Assembly (NCBI GenBank): GCA_016844515.1
Contig: JAERMP010000006.1
Span: 1-23,194, forward strand
Source: Thermoleophilia bacterium
Lineage (GTDB): Bacteria > Actinomycetota > Thermoleophilia > Gaiellales > Gaiellaceae
Direction: 5' to 3'
Length of the DNA: 23,194 nucleotides
Shown: piece by piece, positions 1 through 6,503 of the stretch
Position numbering within the stretch: position 1 is the first letter of the stretch
How the letters are laid out: each line of letters begins with the position of its first letter
Notes under the pieces: generated by a model
Told to the model about the DNA's origin: nothing
The model's database searches: none
The model's input: only the letters and a program-made list of their open reading frames with translations
Translations under genes and position numbers: made by a program

Positions 1-606
1 CCGCTCAAGCGTGTCCGCAAGAAGCTCGAGGAGACCTTCGGCCGCTTCGATCTCGCCGGGACGCCCGAGCCCAGGGACGCGTCGGACGAGGAGGCGCTCG
101 TCAAGGTCTTGAGCGAGGCGACCGAGAAGCGCATCGTCGTCGAGATCGAGTACCTCAAGGAGGGAGACGAGGGCCCGTCGCTTCGTCGCGTCGAGCCGTA
201 CACGATCGAGCGCGAGCTGCCCGTGTGGCGCGTGCACACGTGGGACCAGACCGTCGACGCCGCTCGCACGTTCCGCCTCGACCGCATGCGCTCGGCCAGG
301 CTCACGGACACGAGCTTCGAGTCGCGAGACGGATTCGATCCGTCGTACCTCCGGAACCCCCGGGTAGCACGGCTCCTCCATTCGCCGGTTATCGCGCGCT
401 GGAAGCTCGAGCGCGGCGCGCGCCCGCTCACCGACGGTTCGGCCATTGCCGAAGTGCCGTACAAGACGGAGGAGTGGCTCCTCTCCGAGGTCCTCGCCGA
501 TCGGGGTGAGACAACCGTTCTCGAGCCGCAACGACTCCGCGACCTCGTCGCAAAGCGAGCGCGGCGACTTCAGCGGGAGCTCGGACGAGTTCCCACGCGC
601 CGCTGA
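1..606 (+). CDS. WYL-domain transcriptional regulator, PafC-like (5' end outside window)
   Basis: The frame is open from the first base, so this is the C-terminal part (201 residues) of a longer protein. Visible are a WYL-type sensor region, with the conserved stretch ARTFRLDRMRSA (about residues 89-100 of the fragment) that forms the ligand-binding Arg/Phe core of these domains, and a C-terminal WCX-like helical extension rich in Arg ending at TGA 604-606. WYL proteins of the PafB/PafC kind are actinobacterial regulators, usually with an N-terminal winged helix-turn-helix, which here would lie upstream of the window. The canonical W-Y-L tripeptide is replaced by a P-V-W-R-V-H stretch, as is common in PafC paralogues. 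A TTG at 109 could be mistaken for a start, but in-frame coding character continues to base 1. Family assignment is good; the exact role (DNA-damage response versus other) is not determinable. Confidence 0.8.
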   Translation, partial: PLKRVRKKLEETFGRFDLAGTPEPRDASDEEALVKVLSEATEKRIVVEIEYLKEGDEGPSLRRVEPYTIERELPVWRVHTWDQTVDAARTFRLDRMRSARLTDTSFESRDGFDPSYLRNPRVARLLHSPVIARWKLERGARPLTDGSAIAEVPYKTEEWLLSEVLADRGETTVLEPQRLRDLVAKRARRLQRELGRVPTRR

Positions 607-698
607 TTTTCAAAGAACTGCATCAACTTCGCGCTGACTTCCACACCGTCCATTGCGGGCCATGCTCAGCAGTGGCACCGTTGTCGCTCTAGACAACC

Positions 699-705
699 AG
701 AGGAG
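699..705 (+). promoter_or_regulatory. Shine-Dalgarno for the 711 start
   Basis: AGAGGAG lies 5 nt before ATG 711, a strong ribosome-binding site. It fixes this start and contrasts with the leaderless starts of many other genes in the window. Confidence 0.6.
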
Positions 706-710
706 CGCAT

Positions 711-2693
711 ATGGACGGACGCTGGAATGCCTTTAGCGGAAGGCTCGTCGTCTCGCTGGGGGTGCTGACAGGCGCACTGACAGGTGCGGCAACGTTCCTC
801 GTCGCAGACTCGGCTGTGGCCACACGCGCAGCCGAATCGTCGAGCGTGGTGGTGGAGGCGACGCACGTGCCCCTGCTTCTCACGGCGGCTGGAGAGCGAT
901 CCGAGCTCAGTTACGACGTGTACTGCATCGACTCGGAAGCGGAAGCACTCGAAGACTCGTGCGACCTCACTGGCTCCCTGTTCATCCGCCCCGGAGCCAC
1001 GGGCCAGTTTCAAGAACTTCCGCTTCTGAGCGACGGCAACGCCGGTCGCCTCGTCGGGAGCGTTCCCGAGGCAATCACGACATCGCGGAAGGGGTTCACG
1101 TACTACGCCGAGATCGAGGCTGTATCGGGCCGAGCCGCCGTAACGCTTCCGGCCGGAGGAGCATCGGCTCCGCATCAGAGCCTTCCACTCGGCCCGACGA
1201 TCGCTATCGATCTCGGCCGACACGCCTTCGGCGAGCCATCTCCTGCCGATGAGCGCGTCGCCGAGATCGGTTGGGGTGACGGCCAGAATGAAGCGGGCCT
1301 GGAACAGGGGCGAAATCTCACACCGATCGGCGCGTCGGCATTCGACATCGACCCGAGCGGAGTCGTAGTCGTCCTCGACCAGGCCCATAAGCGTGTGCTC
1401 CGATGGCGCAACGGCTCGGGTACGCCGACGCGGATCCCTGTAGCGATCGCTGGAACGCTCGCCGACATGTCACTCGCTCCCGACGGGACGATCTACGTCC
1501 TCGAGTCCATGAGCCGTCCCGGCCGAACGCCGCTCGTTCGTCGCTTCGACTCCTACGGCCGCGAGCTCGAGCCGACCGAGACCGCCGAGCGAACCGCATC
1601 CCAGATCCAGCAGGGACCACTCGGGCCCGTGGTCCTTCAACAGCCGTCGGGGCAATGGATGCCGATCGCATCGTCTGGATCGCCCGTCGCGCCCGAGATC
1701 CAACGTCGACGCGGCCGCTCCGGACGCCCGCTCCGTGGGGGCGGCGAGGTGGTCGTGCTTCGGCGCGACGACGAGATTCGGGTCGCACTTGCTGGTCCGG
1801 CCGGCGTTCGACGGTCCTGGCGGATCACGAGTGAGACGGAGTTGGCCGAAGTCCAACTCGCGGAGCCGTTCGGACAGAACCTCGTGCTCGTCGTGCGCGT
1901 CCTCACGGACGACGAAGACGAGTTCGTGGCTCTCGTACTCAACAACGAAGGGCTCATCCAACGAATCACCCTCGACTCCGCAGACTGGGCCGAGACTGCC
2001 CCGCTCGGTCGCTTCCGTCTCGTCGGCCACGGGGGCATTCGTCGACCGCTTCGACCTGGAGGTTCGGTGATGTTGCTTTCTCGCGCGTTCCTCGTCTGTT
2101 TCGTTGCCGCGTTCTCCCTCGCCGCCGCGGGGACGGCCGCTGCGTACCACACGCGGTTCGTCGCCGACAACTGCAACTACGCGGCCCCGACGCCGACGTC
2201 GTACATCACGCGTGACGGGTCGGCGACCGTCGCCCTCAGGGCGCGGTACGAGGGATACCAATGGGCTGGAGGCTGCTGGAACGACAACGACCGCGACGAC
2301 TCCCCAAACGACCCGACGAGCGACTCGGCCACCGGCGGCGAGGGTGGCGACTGCTCGGGCTTCACCTTCAAGGTGTGGCGCGAGTCGTTGACCGACAGTG
2401 ATGCGAGCTTCCAACAGTGGGGCATGCTCAGGAACGTCCACGGGCCGTACACGGCATCGCGCTTCAAAGCGGGTGCCGGGGCACCAAACGTCACCGTGTC
2501 CAAGTCGGCCCTGGCCAAGATGGACGCCTTGGCAAGCGAGAGCCACATCGGGATGATCTATGCGACGAACGCGGACGGCACGGACCAGATCATCGAGGCG
2601 AAGGGCGAGGCGTACGGAACGAACATCTGGACTCGGACGTATCGAGGAGACTCGAGCTACGGGGGCGTTCGGCGTACCGGTTGGAGCTCCTGA
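711..2693 (+). CDS. Secreted propeller-like protein reading through into an NlpC/P60-like peptidase (probable frameshift fusion)
   Basis: As sequenced, this is one 660-residue frame. Residues 1-45 are an export signal: a short polar N-terminus, a hydrophobic segment around VVSLGVLTGALTGAATFLV, then Ala-rich sequence. Residues 50-450 resemble secreted actinobacterial proteins of unknown function. They carry an N-terminal beta domain with the motif GFTYYAEIEA and then NHL/propeller-like strands, for example FDIDPSGVVVVLDQAHKRVL and MSLAPDGTIYVLE. At about residue 438 the sequence turns unnatural (HGGIRRPLRPGG), while the +1 frame reads TGAFVDRFDLEVR and stops at TGA 2068-2070, which looks like the true C-terminus. 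Residue 454 is the start Met of a second complete secreted protein (entered separately). I therefore read this as two genes joined by a small indel near 2020-2030. Family function is unknown; the propeller call is by appearance only. Confidence 0.65.
   Translation: MDGRWNAFSGRLVVSLGVLTGALTGAATFLVADSAVATRAAESSSVVVEATHVPLLLTAAGERSELSYDVYCIDSEAEALEDSCDLTGSLFIRPGATGQFQELPLLSDGNAGRLVGSVPEAITTSRKGFTYYAEIEAVSGRAAVTLPAGGASAPHQSLPLGPTIAIDLGRHAFGEPSPADERVAEIGWGDGQNEAGLEQGRNLTPIGASAFDIDPSGVVVVLDQAHKRVLRWRNGSGTPTRIPVAIAGTLADMSLAPDGTIYVLESMSRPGRTPLVRRFDSYGRELEPTETAERTASQIQQGPLGPVVLQQPSGQWMPIASSGSPVAPEIQRRRGRSGRPLRGGGEVVVLRRDDEIRVALAGPAGVRRSWRITSETELAEVQLAEPFGQNLVLVVRVLTDDEDEFVALVLNNEGLIQRITLDSADWAETAPLGRFRLVGHGGIRRPLRPGGSVMLLSRAFLVCFVAAFSLAAAGTAAAYHTRFVADNCNYAAPTPTSYITRDGSATVALRARYEGYQWAGGCWNDNDRDDSPNDPTSDSATGGEGGDCSGFTFKVWRESLTDSDASFQQWGMLRNVHGPYTASRFKAGAGAPNVTVSKSALAKMDALASESHIGMIYATNADGTDQIIEAKGEAYGTNIWTRTYRGDSSYGGVRRTGWSS
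2070..2693 (+). CDS. Secreted NlpC/P60-like cysteine peptidase (independent gene within the fused frame)
   Basis: ATG 2070 is preceded by GGAGG at 2058-2062 with a 7-nt spacer. It overlaps the TGA (2068-2070) that closes the upstream gene in its alternative frame, so this is very likely a separate 207-residue gene. It has its own classical signal peptide (MLLSRAFLVCFVAAFSLAAAG, cleavage probably after TAAA). The mature part has the catalytic-cysteine motif GGDCSGFTFKVW, a downstream SHIGMIYA segment that would supply the His, and IIEAKGEAYGTNIW that would supply the third polar residue. This is the Cys-His-polar order of NlpC/P60 peptidases, which cut peptidoglycan stem peptides. An Asp/Asn-rich insert (NDNDRDDSPNDPTSD) precedes the Cys. 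Substrate is inferred from the fold only; it could be an amidase or transglutaminase-like relative. Confidence 0.7.
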   Translation: MLLSRAFLVCFVAAFSLAAAGTAAAYHTRFVADNCNYAAPTPTSYITRDGSATVALRARYEGYQWAGGCWNDNDRDDSPNDPTSDSATGGEGGDCSGFTFKVWRESLTDSDASFQQWGMLRNVHGPYTASRFKAGAGAPNVTVSKSALAKMDALASESHIGMIYATNADGTDQIIEAKGEAYGTNIWTRTYRGDSSYGGVRRTGWSS

Positions 2694-2700
2694 GCGACCG

Positions 2701-3402
2701 TTGAGGGGACGGTCGACCCGCGGCCGTCTCCTCGCTTTCGTCGCCGCTTTCGTCGCCGGCTCGACGCTCATGGTGGCCTGCGACGGGAACGACGACGCCC
2801 CGATCACCCTGATGAACGGCGCTAAGCCAGCCGAGGTGCCGGTCGACCTCGAGGGTGTCGAGAACCCGGCGGTGCTGACGTCGGTCACCGTTCGCCGCGT
2901 CGAGGAGATCGAAGGCGCGTCGGCGGTCGCTACGTGTCTGCAGCAGGACGGGGATGATCGCCCATACGGACCGATCGTGATGCGGGTCGGCGTCAGCGGC
3001 GAGAGCGTCACCTTTCGTAACCGATCGCGGCGCGGTCTGTACGGCTGCGACAACAGTCAGGGCGCCAGAGAAGAGGATCGACGTTGGTGTGGCGGCGCGT
3101 TCGGTCAACTCGACGGTGGCCACCTCCGAGACCCTCGCCTCGACATGGGAGCCTGCACGACCAGCGAAGGTGGGTTGCTGGGTTTCGCGTGGATCGAGTC
3201 CCACCTGGACACCATGTACGTCGTCGTCGAGCAGCCCGGCTACGCAGAGGTCTACGAGGTAGCGGGAGGGCTCCCCGTCCGCGTGACCACGACGACCGAC
3301 GTCGAGCTCGAGGGGTCGCGGGCGGCTTTCGATGTCTCCGAGCACGGGTCGACCGGCGAGCTGATTCGGCGGTACCGGCTCAAGGCGAGCGTCGCCGGCT
3401 AA
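2701..3402 (+). CDS. Predicted lipoprotein of unknown function
   Basis: I do not recognise the family. TTG 2701 is chosen because it begins a compact lipoprotein signal: basic residues 2-9, hydrophobic segment LLAFVAAFVAGSTLMVA, and a lipobox-like L-M-V-A-C with Cys at residue 27. The coding frame extends a little further upstream without clear signal character, and no strong Shine-Dalgarno is visible, so the start is uncertain. The mature domain (about 205 residues) has several cysteines (CLQQ, YGCDN, WCGG, GACTT) that could form disulfides, and alternating beta-type sequence. It follows the secreted peptidase by 7 nt and is probably co-transcribed, so both products would act outside the membrane. 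Its 3' end overlaps the convergent histidine kinase gene by 23 nt. Confidence 0.6.
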   Translation: MRGRSTRGRLLAFVAAFVAGSTLMVACDGNDDAPITLMNGAKPAEVPVDLEGVENPAVLTSVTVRRVEEIEGASAVATCLQQDGDDRPYGPIVMRVGVSGESVTFRNRSRRGLYGCDNSQGAREEDRRWCGGAFGQLDGGHLRDPRLDMGACTTSEGGLLGFAWIESHLDTMYVVVEQPGYAEVYEVAGGLPVRVTTTTDVELEGSRAAFDVSEHGSTGELIRRYRLKASVAG

Positions 3403-4021
3403 CGCACGGGAACGCGCCTTCGCCGGGAGCCGACCTCAAGGTCAACTGCCCTCCGTGCGCCTCAGCGATCGCTCGAGCGATCGCGAGTCCCAGACCCGAG
3501 CCTGCTCGGCCGGCGTCGAGTCGAACGCCTGCTTCGAAAATTCGTTCTTGGTCGGCGATCGGTACGCCTGCGCCGGAGTCCGAGACTGAGAGGAGAACCA
3601 GTGCTTCGCTCGACCTGGCGCTGACGAGGATGTCTCCATCTGGGCCCGCGTGCCTCAGCGCGTTCGCGACGAGGTTGTCGAGCGCCTGCCGCAAACGCAC
3701 TGGATCGGCCGTGATGCGCGGCAGATCGGGGGCGACCTCCGATTCGACGGGCGCCCCGGCGAGCGAGGCTGTCGCCACGACCTCGTGAACGAGAGCTCCA
3801 ACGTCGACCTGCTCGAGGCAAACCGACGCGACCGCTGCGTCGATGACAACTCGCTGGATGCCAAGACAGGCGACTATCGCCAGGCGCGACAGCTCGAGCC
3901 GCGCTCGGCTGTCGAGACCCTCGTCCCCGAACGTCTCGGCGATGGCCAACAGCGCCGCTACCGGGCTACGAACTTCGTGGACGAGCACACCGAGCCGCTG
4001 GGGGTCGCCGGGCGAGGTCAC
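3380..4021 (-). CDS. Short soluble sensor histidine kinase (HisKA-HATPase core only)
   Basis: The 213-residue protein has no transmembrane segment and no recognisable input domain. The H-box is LVHEVRSPVAALL with phospho-acceptor His15. The HATPase part shows the N-box NLVANALRHA (116-125), G1 box DSGAGVP (148-154) and G2 box GSGLGLAIARAIAEAHGG (174-191). It starts at GTG 4021, overlapping the queG stop (GTGA), so it is translationally coupled to queG. No response regulator is adjacent. The C-terminus after GEGA reads FPCVSRRRSP, unlike the usual beta-strand tail of these domains, whereas the neighbouring frame gives V-P-V-R and stop, so a terminal frameshift is possible. It is about the minimum size for a functional kinase core; input may come from a partner protein. 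Confidence 0.8.
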   Translation of the reverse strand: MTSPGDPQRLGVLVHEVRSPVAALLAIAETFGDEGLDSRARLELSRLAIVACLGIQRVVIDAAVASVCLEQVDVGALVHEVVATASLAGAPVESEVAPDLPRITADPVRLRQALDNLVANALRHAGPDGDILVSARSSEALVLLSVSDSGAGVPIADQERIFEAGVRLDAGRAGSGLGLAIARAIAEAHGGQLTLRSAPGEGAFPCVSRRRSP

Positions 4022-5022
4022 GCTGACCGCTCGGACAGTCGGTCCAAGGCCCAGGTCGCGGTCTCCCGGAGCATCGGATCGTCGCCTCCCAGGTGGCGCT
4101 CGAGGCTTGGCCTCAGACCGTCCGTGCCGACGTTCCCTGCCGCGATCAGCGCGTTTCGTCGTAGCCAGCTCGCGTCGTTCTTCGGAACGTAAAGACGGTC
4201 GAGCTCGGCGATCAACTCCTTATCGCTCCCCTCGAGCCAATGGCGCAGGGATACCGTGGGATGCGCCCCGTCGGGAAGCGGTGCACCTTGGCGTCTCTTC
4301 TCGACTCCTCGGTTCCAGGGGCAGACCTCCTGGCAGATGTCGCAGCCGTATACCGCGTCTCGAAACTCTGGGCGGTACTCCTCGGGAATCGGCGAGGGCG
4401 CCTGCGTCCAGTACGAGAGGCATTTCGTCGCATCGAGCACTCCGGGCTCGTCGAGCGCGCCCGTGGGGCAAGCGTCGATACAGAGCCGGCACGAGCCACA
4501 GTCGAGCTCAAGGGCGGGCGAAGGCTCGATCTCGACGTCGGTGACGAGCGCTCCGAGGACCACCCAGGATCCGTGCCGTCGAGTGATCGCCATGGTGTTC
4601 TTGCCGTAGAAGGCGATTCCGGCGCGCACGGCGGCCTCACGATCAACGTGGTCGTTATCGTCGACCAGTACCCGATAGGCGCCACCCAACCTCTTGCCCA
4701 GCTCCTCGAGTCGCTCGCGCAGCACCGAGTACTCGTCGCGCCACGTATAGCGCGGCAGACGACCCTCGTCTGTGCTCGGTTCGGGAGCAGGCGCGAAGTA
4801 ACAAAGGGCCGCCGCGACCACGGAGCGCGCACCTTCGAGAAGAAGCTCGGGATGGCACGAGACCTCTGGCCGGGCCATCGTGAAGCGCATGTCCGCAAAG
4901 AGCCCCCGAGAGCGTCGCTCGCGGATGTGGCGCTCGGTCTCCTCGTAGGGCTCCGCGCGTGCCGCGCCGACGACATCCAACCCGAGGTCGGCGGCTACCC
5001 GACTCAGCTCGGCGCCGGTCAT
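4018..5022 (-). CDS. queG: Epoxyqueuosine reductase QueG
   Basis: This enzyme carries out the last step of queuosine synthesis, cobalamin-dependent reduction of epoxyqueuosine to queuosine in the tRNA wobble position. It has 334 residues from ATG 5022 (MTGAELSRVAAD). Two ferredoxin-like 4Fe-4S motifs are intact: CGSCRLCIDACP (Cys 175, 178, 181, 185) and Cys201 with CDICQEVCPWN (Cys 227, 230, 234). The cobalamin/catalytic region AAVRAGIAFYGKNTMAI (about 130-146) is present, and a HEAT-like tail (RRNALIAAGNVG) ends the protein. An in-frame ATG at 5055 would add 11 residues but overlaps the divergent gene; the 5022 start matches the usual family N-terminus. It is coupled to the downstream histidine kinase by a 4-nt overlap. 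No other queuosine gene is in the window. Confidence 0.93.
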   Translation of the reverse strand: MTGAELSRVAADLGLDVVGAARAEPYEETERHIRERRSRGLFADMRFTMARPEVSCHPELLLEGARSVVAAALCYFAPAPEPSTDEGRLPRYTWRDEYSVLRERLEELGKRLGGAYRVLVDDNDHVDREAAVRAGIAFYGKNTMAITRRHGSWVVLGALVTDVEIEPSPALELDCGSCRLCIDACPTGALDEPGVLDATKCLSYWTQAPSPIPEEYRPEFRDAVYGCDICQEVCPWNRGVEKRRQGAPLPDGAHPTVSLRHWLEGSDKELIAELDRLYVPKNDASWLRRNALIAAGNVGTDGLRPSLERHLGGDDPMLRETATWALDRLSERSA

Positions 5023-5023
5023 G

Positions 5024-5039
5024 CGAGGATTCTGCCTCG
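5024..5039. promoter_or_regulatory. Symmetric divergent promoter/start element between queG and the quinone-oxidoreductase gene
   Basis: An inverted repeat CGAGG-ATTCTG-CCTCG fills the gap between ATG 5022 (minus) and GTG 5039 (plus). Its centre reads GATTCT (5028-5033), 5 nt before the plus-strand GTG, and CAGAAT (5034-5029), 6 nt before the minus-strand ATG. Both resemble weak -10 boxes at leaderless spacing. Alternatively the GAGG arms could act as Shine-Dalgarno elements of the two genes. The sequence shows the symmetry; the function is inferred. Confidence 0.4.
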
Positions 5040-6028
5040 TGAAGGCGGTTCGCATACACGAGGACGGCGGACCGGAGGTCCTTCGCTACGAGGACATCGC
5101 CGACCCGGAGCCGGGTCCGGGCGAAGTTCTCGTCTCCCTGAGAGCGGCCGGACTGAACCATTTGGACGTCTGGGTGCGGAAGGGGCTCCCGTCAGCACCG
5201 AAGCCACGCATCCTCGGAGCAGACGGGGCTGGGGTCGTAGCCGCCCTCGGCGACGGGGTCGGAGGCTTCGAGATCGGTGATCGCGTCGTCGTGAATCCCG
5301 GAATCGTTCACGACGGCCGCATCACAGTGATCGGTGAGCACACCGACGGAACGTACTGCGAGCTGAAGGCGCTCCCGGCAGGTCAGCTCTATCCGCTCGT
5401 CGACTCGATGTCGTTCGAGGAGGGCGCCGCGTTTCCCCTCACCTTCGAAACCGCATATCGGATGCTCGTGACCAAGGCCGCTGTCCGCGAGGGCGAGTGG
5501 GTGCTCATCTGGGGGATCGGCGGAGGGGTCGCTCTGGCAGCTTTCGAGCTCTGCCGCGCGCTCGGCGCACGCACGATCGTCACCTCCTCGAGCCAGGAGA
5601 AGCTCGATCGCGCGCGGGAGCTCGGCGCCGACGTCGCCGTGAGCCACACAGACGACGACGTCGTCAAGGCCGTGAAGGACTCGACCGGTGGGCACGGGGC
5701 CGACATCGTCGTCGAGACCGTCGGCGAGGCGACCTGGGAGCGCTCACTTGGAGCAGCGGCGCAGGAAGGGCGCGTGGTCGTCTGCGGCGCAACCTCGGGC
5801 CACAGCCCACCGGCCCGCCTCTATCGGCTCTGGTGGAAGCAGCTCGTGATCTACGGCTCGACAATGGGCATGCCGTCCGACTTCGAGGGCGCCTACGAGC
5901 TAATCCGTGCCGGACGCGCGCGCGTTCACGTCGACAGCGTGTACCCGCTCGCCGAAGCAGCGAAGGCGCACGAGCGCCTCGAGTCGGGCGCACAGTTCGG
6001 CAAAGTCGTCCTCCGGATCCCCGGCTGA
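5039..6028 (+). CDS. MDR-family quinone oxidoreductase-like dehydrogenase lacking zinc ligands
   Basis: A medium-chain dehydrogenase/reductase of 329 residues from GTG 5039 (MKAVRIHEDGGPEVLRYED, the usual family N-terminus). The GroES-like domain spans about 1-120 and the Rossmann domain about 125-270, with the nucleotide loop WGIGGGVALAAF (158-169). The catalytic zinc ligands of alcohol dehydrogenases are absent: Cys is replaced by Asn40 (GLNHLDVW) and the Gly-His-Glu motif by G-A-D (60-62). The four-Cys structural zinc lobe is shortened to NPGIVHDGRITVIGEHTDGTY. It is therefore expected to be a zinc-free NAD(P)H quinone or enoyl reductase; the substrate cannot be told. It is divergent from queG and convergent with the SufT-like gene, with hairpins between. 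Confidence 0.85.
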   Translation: MKAVRIHEDGGPEVLRYEDIADPEPGPGEVLVSLRAAGLNHLDVWVRKGLPSAPKPRILGADGAGVVAALGDGVGGFEIGDRVVVNPGIVHDGRITVIGEHTDGTYCELKALPAGQLYPLVDSMSFEEGAAFPLTFETAYRMLVTKAAVREGEWVLIWGIGGGVALAAFELCRALGARTIVTSSSQEKLDRARELGADVAVSHTDDDVVKAVKDSTGGHGADIVVETVGEATWERSLGAAAQEGRVVVCGATSGHSPPARLYRLWWKQLVIYGSTMGMPSDFEGAYELIRAGRARVHVDSVYPLAEAAKAHERLESGAQFGKVVLRIPG

Positions 6029-6057
6029 GGAACGAGGTTCGCTGCAACACCAACACA

Positions 6058-6077
6058 GCGGCCGCGCAAGCGGCCGC
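6058..6077 (+). terminator. Hairpin with GCAA tetraloop after the oxidoreductase gene
   Basis: GCGGCCGC-GCAA-GCGGCCGC gives a perfect 8-bp GC stem closed by a GNRA-type loop, 29 nt past the stop at 6028 and followed by ACTTTA. It is terminator-like without a long U tract, as is common in actinobacteria. Confidence 0.55.
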
Positions 6078-6093
6078 ACTTTAGGGACTGCGC

Positions 6094-6125
6094 GATCGGA
6101 ATCCGCGCGTCAGCGGATTCCGATC
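6094..6125. terminator. Long bidirectional hairpin between convergent genes
   Basis: A perfect 13-bp inverted repeat (GATCGGAATCCGC at 6094-6106 and GCGGATTCCGATC at 6113-6125) encloses the 6-nt loop GCGTCA. An outer TAGGG (6082-6086) can pair with CCCTA (6135-6139), which includes the stop codon of the minus-strand gene. It lies between converging genes, so it most likely ends transcription from both sides. Confidence 0.65.
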
Positions 6126-6136
6126 TGCGAAGAGCC

Positions 6137-6436
6137 CTAGCCGAAGCCGAGGATGAACTTGGCGTCGTCGGACATGCGGTCGGGCGTCCACGGGGGGTCG
6201 AAGGTGAGCTCGGCCTCGGCCTCGGCCACACCGGGCACGCTGCGAGCGGCGTCGAGGATGCCATCAGCGATCATCGCCCCGGCCGGGCATCCCATCGAGG
6301 TCAGGCTGTAGAGCACCTTCACCTTTGGACCGTCGACCTCCACGTCGTACATGAGGCCGAGCTCGACGATGTCCATCCCGAGCTCGGGATCCTCGACTCC
6401 GTGCAGCGCCTCGACGACGTCCTCACGCGTTACCAC
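6137..6436 (-). CDS. MIP18/DUF59-family Fe-S cluster assembly factor (SufT-like)
   Basis: This 99-residue single-domain protein has the family signature in order: VEDPELGMDIVELGLMYDV (residues 14-32), the central LTSMGCPAG with invariant Cys50, and the C-terminal DPPWTPDRMSDDAKFILGFG. Proteins of this family act in maturation or delivery of iron-sulfur clusters in the cytoplasm. GTG 6436 is the start: TAGACT lies 7 nt upstream, so the mRNA is probably leaderless and the gene has its own promoter, separated from the cDPG operon by a hairpin. No suf genes are nearby. PaaD-like function is unlikely because paa genes are absent here and the tail is of the short assembly-factor type. Confidence 0.9.
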   Translation of the reverse strand: MVTREDVVEALHGVEDPELGMDIVELGLMYDVEVDGPKVKVLYSLTSMGCPAGAMIADGILDAARSVPGVAEAEAELTFDPPWTPDRMSDDAKFILGFG

Positions 6437-6443
6437 GACGGCC

Positions 6444-6449
6444 AGTCTA
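6444..6449 (-). promoter_or_regulatory. -10 box, leaderless start of the SufT-like gene
   Basis: On the minus strand TAGACT is followed by 7 nt and then GTG 6436. The spacing places the transcription start at the start codon. Confidence 0.55.
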
Positions 6450-6461
6450 GCCTGCTGCTGT

Positions 6462-6485
6462 GAGGGCGAGGCTTGCCTCGCCCTC
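6462..6485 (-). terminator. Terminator hairpin after the 2-phosphoglycerate kinase gene
   Basis: GAGGGCGAGG and CCTCGCCCTC form a perfect 10-bp stem with a CTTG/CAAG loop, 18 nt past the kinase stop. GCTGCTGT (6454-6461) and ACAGCAGC (6508-6515) flank it as a further inverted pair. It has no U tract but is a strong stem, and it separates the cDPG operon from the SufT-like gene. Confidence 0.6.
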
Positions 6486-6503
6486 GCCTCGCGACGGAAT
6501 CGG

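Noticed and set aside
1470..3053. Long minus-strand open frame (over 500 codons) opposite the secreted proteins
   Set aside because: Arg/Ser/Pro-rich translation with no domain, and fully antisense to frames with signal peptides and natural composition; typical of GC-rich antisense openness.
4240..5280. Plus-strand frame across queG and into the oxidoreductase
   Set aside because: It overlaps two confidently identified genes, in other frames, and has no recognisable motif.
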